Below are positions 35,445 to 43,956 of a stretch of DNA of 64,000 bases, in pieces. The position numbers and the translations under genes were made by a program. Source of the stretch: Streptomyces phaeofaciens (lineage in GTDB: Bacteria > Actinomycetota > Actinomycetes > Streptomycetales > Streptomycetaceae). The DNA lies in contig NZ_BMSA01000004.1 of the NCBI RefSeq assembly GCF_014648915.1, positions 124,001 through 188,000 of the forward strand, given 5' to 3'. The stretch's first letter is position 1. The number at the start of each line of letters is the position of its first letter. The notes below the pieces were generated by a model that was given only the letters and a program-made list of their open reading frames with translations, was not told the DNA's origin and did no database searches.

Positions 35445-36389
35445 ATGACCGGCGCAGCGGACACCGCACCCGAGGGCCGCGGCGGGAGCAGGAGCCGGGG
35501 CAGGCGCCCGGACCCCGCCACCGAGGCGTTCGTCGCCCACCGCAACCTGCTGTTCACCGTCGCCTACGAGATGCTCGGGTCCGTCACCGACGCCGAGGAC
35601 GTCCTCCAGGAGACCTGGCTGCGCTGGGCGGAGGTCGACCTGGACGCCGTACTGAACCGGCGCGCGTACCTGATCCGGATCACCACCCGCCAGGCGCTGA
35701 TCCGGCTGCGTACGCTCGGGCGCCGCAGGGAGTCCTACGTCGGCCCGTGGCTGCCGGAGCCGCTGCTGACCGCGCCCGACGTGGCCGAGGACGTCGAGCT
35801 GGCCGACAGCGTCTCGATGGCGATGCTGCTGGTGCTGGAGACGCTCACGCCGACCGAGCGGGCGGTGTTCGTCCTGCGCGAGGTCTTCGAGGTCGGCTAC
35901 GACGAGATCGCCGAGGCCGTCGACAAGAGCCCGGCGGCGGTCCGCCAGATCGCCCACCGGGCACGGTCCCACGTCGCCGCCCGCCGCCCGCGCGCGGGCG
36001 TCTCCCCGGCCGAGACCCGCGCCGCGCTCGAGGCGTTCCGGCGCGCGGTCGAAACGGGTGATCTTCAGACCCTGCTCGACATCCTCGCGCCGGACGTCGT
36101 CCTCCTGGGCGACGGCGGCGGGGTCGTGGAAGCGACGCCTGCGCCCGTCGTGGGAGCCGCCACGGTGGCCTCCCTGCTGGCCGCCTCCCGGCTGGGCGCC
36201 GTGGCCGCCGAGACACCGTTGCGAGCGGCACAGGTCAATGGGTGGCCGGCGCTGGTCCTCCGCGTCGACGGCGAGATCGACACCGTCGTCGCGGTGCGCG
36301 TCGACGACGGCCTCATCACCGGGCTCTACGCCGTGCGCAACCCCGAGAAGCTGTCGCACATGGAGCGGGAGACCGCCCTGCACCGCTGA
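35445..36389 (+). CDS. ECF41-type RNA polymerase sigma factor with SnoaL-like C-terminal domain
   Basis: The 314-aa sigma factor has region 2 (~25-95: VAYEMLGSVTDAEDVLQETWLRW), region 4 (~130-180: LTPTERAVFVLREVF) and a 130-residue SnoaL/NTF2-like extension that tunes its own activity in this group. The ECF41 hallmarks are all present: WLPEP in the linker (residues ~104-108), DGGG in the extension and NPEKL near the end. No anti-sigma gene is adjacent, as expected. It is divergent from the AhpD-like gene, its probable target. ATG 35445 follows GGAGG by 9 bp; the GTG at 35409 in the same frame lies too near the proposed start point. Confidence 0.9.
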   Translation: MTGAADTAPEGRGGSRSRGRRPDPATEAFVAHRNLLFTVAYEMLGSVTDAEDVLQETWLRWAEVDLDAVLNRRAYLIRITTRQALIRLRTLGRRRESYVGPWLPEPLLTAPDVAEDVELADSVSMAMLLVLETLTPTERAVFVLREVFEVGYDEIAEAVDKSPAAVRQIAHRARSHVAARRPRAGVSPAETRAALEAFRRAVETGDLQTLLDILAPDVVLLGDGGGVVEATPAPVVGAATVASLLAASRLGAVAAETPLRAAQVNGWPALVLRVDGEIDTVVAVRVDDGLITGLYAVRNPEKLSHMERETALHR

Positions 36390-36452
36390 GCCCACGGCGC
36401 GGCGGCAGACCGGGGCGGTCGGGTCGCCGGTCGCGCGAGGACCTCGGTCTCC

Positions 36453-38822
36453 TCACCCCGGGAGAACGAGCCGGCAGGTCTCGCCCGGCTCGACGCGGAC
36501 CGCGCGGTCGGGCAGCCGGATGTCGATCGGTGAACGGTCGGACGGCGGCACCGTGACCTCCAGCCGTCCGGGCTCCAGCCGCAGCCGGACACCCCAGTGC
36601 CCCTGGTAGCGCAGCGAGAAGCCGTAGGACGACAGCTCCGGCAGCGGCACCGGATCGAGCCACAGCGCGCCGTCCCGGGTCTCCAGTCCCGTCAGGCCGC
36701 GCTGGACGAGGTCGAGTGTGCCGGCCATGGCGCCCAGGTGGACGCCCTCGCCCGTGGTGCCGCCCTGGAGGTCCGCGATGTCGCCGCGCAGGGCTTCCTG
36801 GCAGTACGTCCACGCCTCGGCGCGGCGGGCCCGGGCCAGCACCCAGCCGTGGACCAGGCCGCTGAGGGTCGAGCCGTGGCTGGTGCGGTGCAGGTAGTGG
36901 TCGACGGTGCGCAGCCAGAGCTCGTCGTCGAGCCGGTGGCCCAGCCTGCCGAAGAGGTCCTGGAGTTCGGCGGGTGAGAAGAGGTAGCCGAGCATCAGGA
37001 CGTCGGCCTGTTTGGACGCCTTGTAGCGGTTGACCGTGTCGCCCTCGGCCTCCAGGATCCGGTCCAGCCGCCGGATGTCGCCGTACTGCCGCCGGTGCCC
37101 CTCCCAGTCCAGCTCGGCGAGGTCGCCGTAGCCCTCGAACTGGCTGATGACGCCGTCGTGGAAGGGCACGTGGAGCGTGCGCGAGACGTCCTCCCACTGT
37201 TCGAGTTCGCCGTCGTCCAGTCCGGTGCGCTCGGCGAGTTCGCGCCGCCGGGGTTCCGGCAGGGTCCGCAGCACGTCCAGGGCGCGGGCGAGCACCCAGG
37301 CGGCGGTGACATTGGTGTACGCGTTGTCGTCGAGTCCGGGGTGTGGCGCGTCCGGATACGCGTCGTGATACTCGTCGGGGCCCATCACGCCCCGGATGCG
37401 GTGCCGGCCCAGTCCCTCGTCCCAGGTGGCCGAGTCCGCCCAGAAGCGGGCGATCTGGAGCAGCATCTCGGCGCCCCTGGTGTGCAGGAACTCGGTGTCC
37501 CCGCTCGCCTCGCAGTACTGCCACACGTTGTACGCCACCGCGGAGCCGACGTGCCGCTGGAGCCGCGAGTGGTCCGGCAGCCAACGGCCCGAGCGCGGAT
37601 TGAGATGCACCTCCTGCGACTCCTCGCGTCCGTCGCTGCCGCTCTGCCACGGGTACAGCGCGCCGCGCCGGCCGACCGCGCGGGCCGTGGCACGGGCCTG
37701 GTCGAGGCGGCGGTGCCGGTAGCGGAGCAGCGCGCGGGACACCTCCGGGAAGTGCAGGTCGAGGTACGGCAGCACGAACAGCTCGTCCCAGAAGACATGG
37801 CCGCGGTACGCCTCACCGTGCAGGCCCCGGGCCGGGACGCCGACGTCGAGGTCCGCCGTGTGCGGGGAGAGCGTCTGCAGGACGTGGAAGAGGTGCAGGC
37901 GCAGGATGCGGCCCGCCTCCCCGGGGACGTCCAGTTCGGCCCGCCGCCACAGCTGGTCCCAGGCCGTCAGGTGCGAGTCGAGCAGTTCGTCGAAGGCGGG
38001 CGCCGCGCCGACCCGGTCGATCGCGGCGTCCAGCGGGTCGCTGATGGCGGGATCGCGGGAGGTGTGCAGGGCGACGGTCTTGTCGACGGTGACGGTACGG
38101 CCGGGCGGCAGCCGCAGGCGCACCCGCTGGCCGGCCCGCGACGCCTCGCGCCAGGTGGTGACCGGCGCGTCGGCGGTCAGCCGGGCCGCCATGCCGATGC
38201 GGATGTCGGAGGTGCGGGTCCGGCAGCGCAGCCACACCGTGCCCGGCTCGACCGTTCCGGTGTGCATCCGGGTGAGGTGGCGGCCGTCGAGGTCCCGGTA
38301 GCGCGGTACGCCGGCGTTGGTGACCCCGCCGTCCAGCGCGGCCTCGACGTCGAGGTCCCCGGTGAAGCCCTCGGCCGTGAACTCGGTGCGCAGGGCCGCC
38401 AGATGGGGTTCGGCCATGTGCACCAGGCGCTGCTGCCGCACGGACAGCACCCGGTCCGCGCCGAGGGTGTACCGCGTCCGGCGCTCCAGCAGCCCCGAGT
38501 CCAGGTGCAGCGCCTGGCCGTGTTCCGCCACCCGCGCGGTGTCGGGGGTCAGCCACTGCCCGTCGGCGGGACGGAACCGCAGCGGCAGCCAGTTCGGCAG
38601 GTTGACCAGGTCCTCGTTCTCCACCCGGCGCCCCGCGACGTCCGTGGTGAGCCGGTCGTAGCAGCCGGCCGCGTACGTGCCGGGGTAGTGCACCTCGTCG
38701 GCGGCGCACTCCGGCAACGCCCCGCGGGTGGCGAAGTAGCCGTTGCCCAGCGTGCACAGCGACTCGCGCAGCCGCTCGTCGGCGGGCTCGTAGCCGTCGT
38801 ACTCCCACGTCCAGCCCGTCAC
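36453..38822 (-). CDS. GH65 disaccharide phosphorylase (trehalose/maltose/kojibiose type)
   Basis: The 789-aa cytoplasmic enzyme has the GH65 order: N-terminal beta-sandwich (starts SLCTLGNGYFATRGALPE), helical linker, (alpha/alpha)6 barrel and C-terminal beta sheet. The general acid is Glu484 in VMGPDEYHD, and KQADV/LHRTSHGSTLS are the conserved phosphate-side motifs, so phosphorolysis rather than hydrolysis is expected. It would release beta-glucose 1-phosphate. The gene 28 bp upstream encodes a beta-phosphoglucomutase-like HAD protein, which would convert that product to glucose 6-phosphate. The two form a catabolic pair. Linkage specificity cannot be read by eye. Confidence 0.9.
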   Translation of the reverse strand: MTGWTWEYDGYEPADERLRESLCTLGNGYFATRGALPECAADEVHYPGTYAAGCYDRLTTDVAGRRVENEDLVNLPNWLPLRFRPADGQWLTPDTARVAEHGQALHLDSGLLERRTRYTLGADRVLSVRQQRLVHMAEPHLAALRTEFTAEGFTGDLDVEAALDGGVTNAGVPRYRDLDGRHLTRMHTGTVEPGTVWLRCRTRTSDIRIGMAARLTADAPVTTWREASRAGQRVRLRLPPGRTVTVDKTVALHTSRDPAISDPLDAAIDRVGAAPAFDELLDSHLTAWDQLWRRAELDVPGEAGRILRLHLFHVLQTLSPHTADLDVGVPARGLHGEAYRGHVFWDELFVLPYLDLHFPEVSRALLRYRHRRLDQARATARAVGRRGALYPWQSGSDGREESQEVHLNPRSGRWLPDHSRLQRHVGSAVAYNVWQYCEASGDTEFLHTRGAEMLLQIARFWADSATWDEGLGRHRIRGVMGPDEYHDAYPDAPHPGLDDNAYTNVTAAWVLARALDVLRTLPEPRRRELAERTGLDDGELEQWEDVSRTLHVPFHDGVISQFEGYGDLAELDWEGHRRQYGDIRRLDRILEAEGDTVNRYKASKQADVLMLGYLFSPAELQDLFGRLGHRLDDELWLRTVDHYLHRTSHGSTLSGLVHGWVLARARRAEAWTYCQEALRGDIADLQGGTTGEGVHLGAMAGTLDLVQRGLTGLETRDGALWLDPVPLPELSSYGFSLRYQGHWGVRLRLEPGRLEVTVPPSDRSPIDIRLPDRAVRVEPGETCRLVLPG

Positions 38823-38850
38823 CGGCGTGTCCTCTCGTCCGTCCGGCCCG

Positions 38851-39657
38851 TCACCGCCGTGTCCCGTCGTCGAGCAGCTCCGCGAGATCCGTGACGACGA
38901 TGTCGGCGCCGTGCCGGAGAAGTCTCGGCCGGGTGTCCGGGCCAGCGGTCCGGTCCACGCCGACGACGAGGGCGAATCCGCCGCTGCGGCCCGCTTCGAC
39001 GCCCGCCAGGGCGTCCTCCACGACGGCGGCCCGGGCGGGCGGAACGCCGAGCCGACGGGCGGCTTCGAGGAAGAGGTCGGGCCGCGGCTTGCCGCCGAGC
39101 CCCAGGCGGGCCGCCTCGCCGCCGTCGACCAGGGCGTCGAAGAGGTCCAGCGCGCCCGCCCCGGTGAGCAGCTCGGCGGCGTGCCGCGACGCGGAGGCCG
39201 CCGCGACCGCGATCCCCGCGCCGCGCAGGGCGCGCACCAGACGCAGCGTGCCCGGATACGCGTCGACGCCCCGCTCGCGGAGCCGCTCGGTGAACAGTCG
39301 CTCCTTGTGGTCCGCCACGGCGCTCACGGTCGCCGGTGCCGGTTCGAACCCGCGCGATGCCAGGAACGCGGCGGCACCGTCGAGCCGGGACCTGCCGTCC
39401 ACGTACCGCAGGTAGTCGTCGGCGTCGAAGGGCCGCGGTGGGCTGGGGGCCTCGGGCGGCGCCCCGGGCGGGGCCTTGGACGCACGCTCGGGCGGCTGCT
39501 GGGGCGGGTGCTCGGCCAGGAACGCGTCGAAGGCGGTCTTCCAGGCGGCCGCGTGCACGCGCGCCGAGTCGGTGATCACCCCGTCGGTGTCGAACACGAC
39601 TGCGCCGAGGCCCCTGAGCGCGGGGGTGAGCACGTCACGGGACCGGGCGGCCGTCAT
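38851..39657 (-). CDS. HAD-family beta-phosphoglucomutase-like phosphatase/mutase
   Basis: The 268-aa HAD hydrolase has the nucleophile and acid in VVFDTDGVITDSARVH (DxD), the cap residues YLRYVDGRSR, Ser in AAASASRHAAELL, Lys in GLGGKPRPD and the acidic pair VVEDALAGVEAG. The FDTDGVITD start and cap fit beta-phosphoglucomutase. A 20-residue Pro/Ala-rich insert (PPQQPPERASKAPPG and following) interrupts the cap linker and looks disordered; it is unusual for the family. Together with the GH65 phosphorylase downstream it would funnel beta-Glc-1-P to Glc-6-P. ATG 39657 follows GGAGGAG. The promoter region holds three 30-bp-spaced repeats. Confidence 0.88.
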   Translation of the reverse strand: MTAARSRDVLTPALRGLGAVVFDTDGVITDSARVHAAAWKTAFDAFLAEHPPQQPPERASKAPPGAPPEAPSPPRPFDADDYLRYVDGRSRLDGAAAFLASRGFEPAPATVSAVADHKERLFTERLRERGVDAYPGTLRLVRALRGAGIAVAAASASRHAAELLTGAGALDLFDALVDGGEAARLGLGGKPRPDLFLEAARRLGVPPARAAVVEDALAGVEAGRSGGFALVVGVDRTAGPDTRPRLLRHGADIVVTDLAELLDDGTRR

Positions 39658-39670
39658 CGCTCCTCCTCGG

Positions 39671-39760
39671 AGTGCGGGTGACTGCATTCGGCTGTGGGCG
39701 ACTGCGGGTGACTGCCGGCGACCGCGTTCGAGTGCCGGTGACTACAACGGTCACACCGTC
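39671..39760. repeat. Three direct repeats at exact 30-bp spacing upstream of the HAD-GH65 operon
   Basis: TGCGGGTGACTGC at 39673 and 39703 recurs as TGCCGGTGACTAC at 39733. Spacing is 30 bp each time, close to three helical turns, so bound proteins would lie on one face of the DNA. The palindrome ACGGT-CAC-ACCGT (39747-39759) follows the third copy. The block lies 14 bp upstream of the HAD start and in the 207-bp gap after the sensor kinase stop. Confidence 0.75.
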
Positions 39761-39864
39761 CCCGGGACGACCGCCACCGGACAGCCCTCCGGCGCCTGCG
39801 GCTCGTACGCCCCGGGGCCGCCGCTCCGGGGCCGCTCCGGGGCCGCCCCGGGACGCCTCCCCCG

Positions 39865-41583
39865 CTACGCCTTGCGCAACGGCACCCGCCACAGCAGCGT
39901 GGTGCCGCCGCCCTCGGGCTCCCCCAGCTCCAGCCGGCCGCCCGACCGCTCGGCCCGTTCCGCCATGTTGCGCAGCCCGCTGCGGCGGCCGCCGGCCGGA
40001 ATGCCCACGCCGTCGTCGGTGACCGACAGGCGTACCTCCCGTCCGTCCGTGGCCAGGACCACCTCGGCCCGTCGGGCACGGGCGTGCCGGGCGATGTTGG
40101 TCAGGGCCTCGGAGAGCACGGCCACCACGTCGTCGGCGGTCTCCTTGGGCACATCGGTGTCCAGCAGGCCTTCCATCCGCACGCTGGGGGCGAAGCCCAG
40201 GACGGGCGCCGCGTCCCCGACCACGCGTACGGCGCGGGCTCGCAGCCCCGCCTCGCCGGCGCCCTCACGGGTGCGCAGGCCGAAGATCGTCGACCTGATG
40301 ATCTTGATGGTCTCGTCGAGATCGTCCACCGCACGCGCCACGCGCTCGGAGGCCTCCGCGTGCTCGATGAAACGGCCCGCGCTCTGCAAGGTCATCCCGG
40401 TGGCGAACAACCGCTGGATCGCCAGATCGTGCAGGTCACGGGCGATCCGGTCGCGGTCCTCGAGCACCGCGATCTGCTGCGCGTCCTGACGGCGTTCCGC
40501 CAGCTCCATCGCGACGGCGGCCTGGGCGGCGAACGCCTGCAACGTCTCGGTCTCCGTCGCCGAGAACGCCGGCCGACCGACTTCTCGCGCCAGCAGGACC
40601 ACGCCTCGGGGACCCGCCTCGCCCGTGCCGATGGGCACGGCCACGGCCGGGCCGAGCCCGCCGAAGCGCGGCGGCTCCAGCGAGATCCTTCCGTCGTGGG
40701 CGGCGTCCTCGCTGGTCACCGGCGCCGCGCCGGAGAAGGCCAGTCCCATCAGGCTCCGGTCCATGGACAGGACGAGACCGCGGTGCGCGTCGGCGTCCAT
40801 CCCGACGGCGATCTCCACGGCGAGCGAACCCGTGTCCTCCATGGGCACCGCGACCGCCGCCAGGGCCGAGCCGGTGATCTCACCGGCCCGCTCGGCGATC
40901 AGACCGAGGACGTCGGTACGCGCCCCGCCGGACATCAGGCTGTGGGTGATCTCGGCGTTCGCCCGCAGCCAGCGCTCACGCAGCCGGGACTCGGCGTACA
41001 GCCGGGCGTTGTCGATCGCGACTCCGGCCGCCACGGCCAGCGTGAGCGTGACCGAGACGTCCTCCTCGTCGAACTGCGCGCCACCCCGCTTCTCGGTCAG
41101 GTACAGGTTGCCGAAGACCTGGTCGCGCACCCTGATCGGGACGCCGAGGAAGGTGTTCATCGGCGGGTGGTGGGGCGGGAAGCCGTACGAGGACGGGTGC
41201 TCCGAGATCTTGGACAGGCGCAGCGGCTCGGGATGACGGATCAGCTCGCCCAGGATGCCGTGGCCCTCCGGATACGGACCGATCCGGGCGACCTCCTCCT
41301 CGCTGACCCCGACCGTGTGGAAGGCCGACAGCCGCCTGCCGTCCGGGCCGATCACACCCAGCGCCGCGTACTGCGCGTCGACGAGCAACGCGGCGGCCTC
41401 CACGATGCTGCGCAGGGCCTGCTCCAGATCCAGCTCCCGGCCGACCGACAGCACCGCCTCCAGCAGGCTGTGCACCCGGTCGCGGGTGCCGCGGGCCGCG
41501 TCCAGCCGCGCCTGAAGCTCCTCCAGCAGCTCGTCCAGCCTCAGCTGAGGCAGCCGTACCCGGGCCTCCTCGCGGCTTCCCAC
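39865..41583 (-). CDS. Two-GAF sensor histidine kinase (DevS/DosS/OsdK-like)
   Basis: The 572-aa soluble kinase is close to the 578 residues of mycobacterial DevS. It has two GAF domains (~50-190 and ~200-365), a HisKA_3 dimerisation domain with phospho-acceptor His385 in RDLHDLAIQRLFA, and a GHKL ATPase with EALTNIARHARA and DDGVGIP. DevS-type GAF-A domains bind haem and sense oxygen, NO or redox state; I cannot confirm the haem ligand here. The cognate regulator is probably the NarL-type protein at 48672-49373. GTG 41583 follows GGAGG by 7 bp; a longer open frame upstream is not coding. The divergent region to the next gene carries a GGGACC-TCC-GGCCCC box. Confidence 0.88.
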   Translation of the reverse strand: MGSREEARVRLPQLRLDELLEELQARLDAARGTRDRVHSLLEAVLSVGRELDLEQALRSIVEAAALLVDAQYAALGVIGPDGRRLSAFHTVGVSEEEVARIGPYPEGHGILGELIRHPEPLRLSKISEHPSSYGFPPHHPPMNTFLGVPIRVRDQVFGNLYLTEKRGGAQFDEEDVSVTLTLAVAAGVAIDNARLYAESRLRERWLRANAEITHSLMSGGARTDVLGLIAERAGEITGSALAAVAVPMEDTGSLAVEIAVGMDADAHRGLVLSMDRSLMGLAFSGAAPVTSEDAAHDGRISLEPPRFGGLGPAVAVPIGTGEAGPRGVVLLAREVGRPAFSATETETLQAFAAQAAVAMELAERRQDAQQIAVLEDRDRIARDLHDLAIQRLFATGMTLQSAGRFIEHAEASERVARAVDDLDETIKIIRSTIFGLRTREGAGEAGLRARAVRVVGDAAPVLGFAPSVRMEGLLDTDVPKETADDVVAVLSEALTNIARHARARRAEVVLATDGREVRLSVTDDGVGIPAGGRRSGLRNMAERAERSGGRLELGEPEGGGTTLLWRVPLRKA

Positions 41584-41761
41584 CCGCACTCCTCCAGCTC
41601 CCTCGACGTACGGACGACCACCGGTCCGATCATGTGCCACGGTAGTGCGCGGCCGGGGGACGCGGTAGCGCGCCGGGGCGGGCCCGGCCGGGGGGCGACC
41701 GGATCGGGCCGGATCGTCGGGGTTGCCGGGCCGGATCGCCGGGGTCGCCGTCCGCGCACGA

Positions 41762-41776
41762 GGGACCTCCGGCCCC
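41762..41776. promoter_or_regulatory. Candidate DevR/OsdR-like box (sensor kinase / PNPOx divergent region)
   Basis: GGGACC (41762-41767), TCC, GGCCCC (41771-41776). Half-matches GGGACCATCGG (41784) and GGGACCACCGG (41902) and a full GGGGCC-GAGC-GGCCCT (41922-41937) lie in the same divergent region. The same pattern recurs upstream of the universal stress protein and of the response regulator. Confidence 0.55.
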
Positions 41777-42008
41777 GGGGAAGGGGACCATCGGCATCTG
41801 GCGGGACGGCGGCGTCCGGGGCAGAGTGGCACCAGGAGCGGCACCGATCCCCCGCGGTGTCGCTCCGCCCGTGCGGCCGCGCGGTCACCCGCGTGAGGCG
41901 AGGGACCACCGGACGCCGACCGGGGCCGAGCGGCCCTGGCGCCGAGGCGTCCCGTGCCGTTCGAATGGCCGGGTCGGGCCCAGGCATGGCTGCGGGAGGC
42001 GGAGAACG

Positions 42009-42521
42009 GTGAGTGACTCAACGATGCGGACGCCCGCCACGGCCGGCGACGACGACCCGTCGAACCCGTCGAACCCGTCGAACCCTTCGGAACCGCACTG
42101 GAGTGTCGAGTTGGAGGGCGCGGAGGCGTTGCGGCTCCTGGGCGGCGTGTCCCTGGGCCGGATCGTCTTCACCCGGCACGCGCTGCCGACCGTCCGCCCG
42201 GTCAACCATGTCCTGGTCGACGGCGACATCGTCATCCGCACCCACGGTGACGCCGCGCTGACCCGGTACACGCGCCGGACCGGGAGTGAGGGAGCCGTCG
42301 TCGCCTACGAGGCCGACGACATCGACCCGGACACCCACCTCGGCTGGAGCGTGGTGGTCACGGGCTATGCGCGGCTGGTCACGGATCCACGGGAACTGGC
42401 CGACTACCGGGCCCTGTTGCGCCCCTGGGGCACGCAACGGATGGATCACGCCGTCCGCATCCACCCCGATCTGGTCACCGGGGTCCGCCTGACGGCCCAC
42501 GATCCCTCCCTGTCCGCCTGA
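42009..42521 (+). CDS. PNPOx-like (FMN-binding split-barrel) stress protein
   Basis: The 170-aa protein has the split-barrel core with LGRIVFTRHALPTVRPVNHV and the closing HAVRIHPDLVTGVRL, typical of actinobacterial pyridoxamine-5'-phosphate-oxidase-like proteins. These bind flavin or F420 and often sit in dormancy regulons. Residues ~20-30 are a Ser-Asn-Pro repeat encoded by three near-identical 9-base units (42060-42086). GTG 42009 is favoured because GGAGG lies 8 bp upstream; ATG 42024 is an alternative. It is divergent from the DevS-like kinase, with the candidate regulator boxes between them. The catalytic role is unknown. Confidence 0.8.
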   Translation: MSDSTMRTPATAGDDDPSNPSNPSNPSEPHWSVELEGAEALRLLGGVSLGRIVFTRHALPTVRPVNHVLVDGDIVIRTHGDAALTRYTRRTGSEGAVVAYEADDIDPDTHLGWSVVVTGYARLVTDPRELADYRALLRPWGTQRMDHAVRIHPDLVTGVRLTAHDPSLSA

Positions 42522-42676
42522 CGACCACCGGAGCCTGCCTCCTGCCTCACGGCTGGGCTCCCGGCTCGTGGCTTCTGGCTCGCGGATCTTGTATGCCGGA
42601 AATCCGTCGCTGCCGGCGCCGCCCGGATGCGAGGGTGAGCGGGCTCGCGTCCGCTCAGGGAAAGAGATCCTCCGGC

Positions 42677-43336
42677 ATGGCCGTCATCCACCGCACCGTC
42701 CTCACGCCGTCCAAGCTCGAACTGCTCACCTCCTGGCTGCCGTCCCGGCCGTGGTACCGAGGCGGCGGCGGTGCACCGCGGTTGGCGAAGGCCGGCGGCT
42801 TCCGGCTGGACGACCCGCGCGGCGACGTCGGGATCGAGTTCATGGTGGTCACCGATGCCTCCGGCCCTCACCCGATCGCCTACCTGCTGCCCCTCACCTA
42901 CCGCGGTGCCCCGCTGGAAGGGGCGGAGCACGCTCTCGTCGGCACCATGGAGCACGGGGTGCTGGGACGGCGCTGGGCCTACGACGGCTGCCACGACCCC
43001 GTGTCGGTCGCCCAGTTGGTGGCCCTGATCGAGGGCCGGGTGCGGGCGCAGGACCAGAACATCAGCGACGCCCCCGACCGGGAGGTCATCGCCTCCTGCA
43101 CCGTCGAGGGCCCCCTCTCCACGGACTTCACGGCCGACGACGACCGTGAAGGCACCGAACTGACCATGCCGCACGGCACGACCCTCCGGCTGCACCGGGT
43201 CCTGTCGCCCGCCCCGGACGGCGCGTCGCTCTCCCCGCGGGGAGCGATCGGCCACGTCACCGGCTCCTGGCAGCTGCCGGCCGGCACCCGTGCCCGTGGG
43301 GTGTTCGCCGTGCTGCACGCCGGGACGCCGGCGTAG
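42677..43336 (+). CDS. Maltokinase N-terminal cap-like domain protein
   Basis: The 219-aa protein begins MAVIHRTVLTPSKLELLTSWLPSR in its first 24 residues. It has the fold signature of the cap domain that precedes the kinase in maltokinases (GIEFMVVTD, YLLPLTYRGAPLEGA, TMEHGVLGRRWAYDGCHDPV), but no kinase domain follows. Such stand-alone caps are frequent in Streptomyces and of unknown function. ATG 42677 is used. A 7-bp inverted repeat, TGAGCGG/CCGCTCA (42636-42657), lies just upstream of the ribosome site. The gene sits within the stress island and ends at a strong terminator shared with the convergent PNPOx gene. Confidence 0.75.
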   Translation: MAVIHRTVLTPSKLELLTSWLPSRPWYRGGGGAPRLAKAGGFRLDDPRGDVGIEFMVVTDASGPHPIAYLLPLTYRGAPLEGAEHALVGTMEHGVLGRRWAYDGCHDPVSVAQLVALIEGRVRAQDQNISDAPDREVIASCTVEGPLSTDFTADDDREGTELTMPHGTTLRLHRVLSPAPDGASLSPRGAIGHVTGSWQLPAGTRARGVFAVLHAGTPA

Positions 43337-43424
43337 GGACGTCGAGCACCGCTCACGGCCGGTCGCACGCGAACACGCGGCGGGACGCCTGGGGGATGCC
43401 TGGGCGAACGCCTGACCGGACACC

Positions 43425-43451
43425 GAACGGCCCTTGCCGCAAGGGCCGTTC
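43425..43451. terminator. Bidirectional terminator between convergent stress genes
   Basis: GAACGGCCCTT (43425-43435) and AAGGGCCGTTC (43441-43451) form a perfect 11-bp stem with a 5-nt loop. It lies between the stops at 43336 and 43458. Confidence 0.85.
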
Positions 43452-43457
43452 AGCCGT

Positions 43458-43898
43458 TCAGAGCCGGAAGCGCACGCCGTCCTGGGCGCGTCCGCCGACG
43501 AGTTCGCGTCCGGTGATCAGCTCCGGCTCGATGCGTACGAAGACCTCCTGGGGTACCGGTACCCAGGACCGCGGCCCGGTGCGCAGGAGCCGTGCGTGCT
43601 CGGTGGGGTCGGTCACCACGGTGGCCGCTCCGGTGACCACGACGCTCCAGCCGGACCGCGTGGCCGCGTCGACCTCGTCGGCCTCGAAGGCGACCACCGC
43701 GCCGCCGATCGCGCTGACCAGCTGCGAGGTGGCCGACGTGCGCACCAGGACCGCGCCGTCCTGGTCCAGGGCGAAGTTGACCGGCAGCACGGCGGGCAGC
43801 GCCTGCCGTGTGTACACGATGCGCCCCACCGGCACCTTGGCCAGCAGGCGCGCGCACTCCTGCCGGCCGAGTTCGCGGAATCCGTCGTCGGTGTACAT
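43458..43898 (-). CDS. PNPOx-like (FMN-binding split-barrel) protein
   Basis: The 146-aa single-domain split-barrel protein has VGRIVYTRQALPAVLPVNFAL and the final VFVRIEPELITGREL, parallel to the PNPOx gene at 42009. It likely binds FMN or F420; the reaction is unknown. It lies 58 bp downstream of the HTH-PNPOx fusion on the same strand and may be co-transcribed with it. ATG 43898 is the first Met; ACGAGAAGGC in the leader offers a modest ribosome site. Three such proteins within 2.7 kb suggest that flavin-linked redox chemistry is a theme of this island. Confidence 0.85.
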   Translation of the reverse strand: MYTDDGFRELGRQECARLLAKVPVGRIVYTRQALPAVLPVNFALDQDGAVLVRTSATSQLVSAIGGAVVAFEADEVDAATRSGWSVVVTGAATVVTDPTEHARLLRTGPRSWVPVPQEVFVRIEPELITGRELVGGRAQDGVRFRL

Positions 43899-43956
43899 CT
43901 GCCTTCTCGTCTCCCACCCGGCTCCCTGAGCACGGTCTCCCGGGCAGGACCCCGGT

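Noticed and set aside
39671..39760. Three 30-bp-spaced repeats as a CRISPR array
   Set aside because: The repeats are only 13 bp and diverge, there are too few units and no cas genes. Operator repeats fit better.
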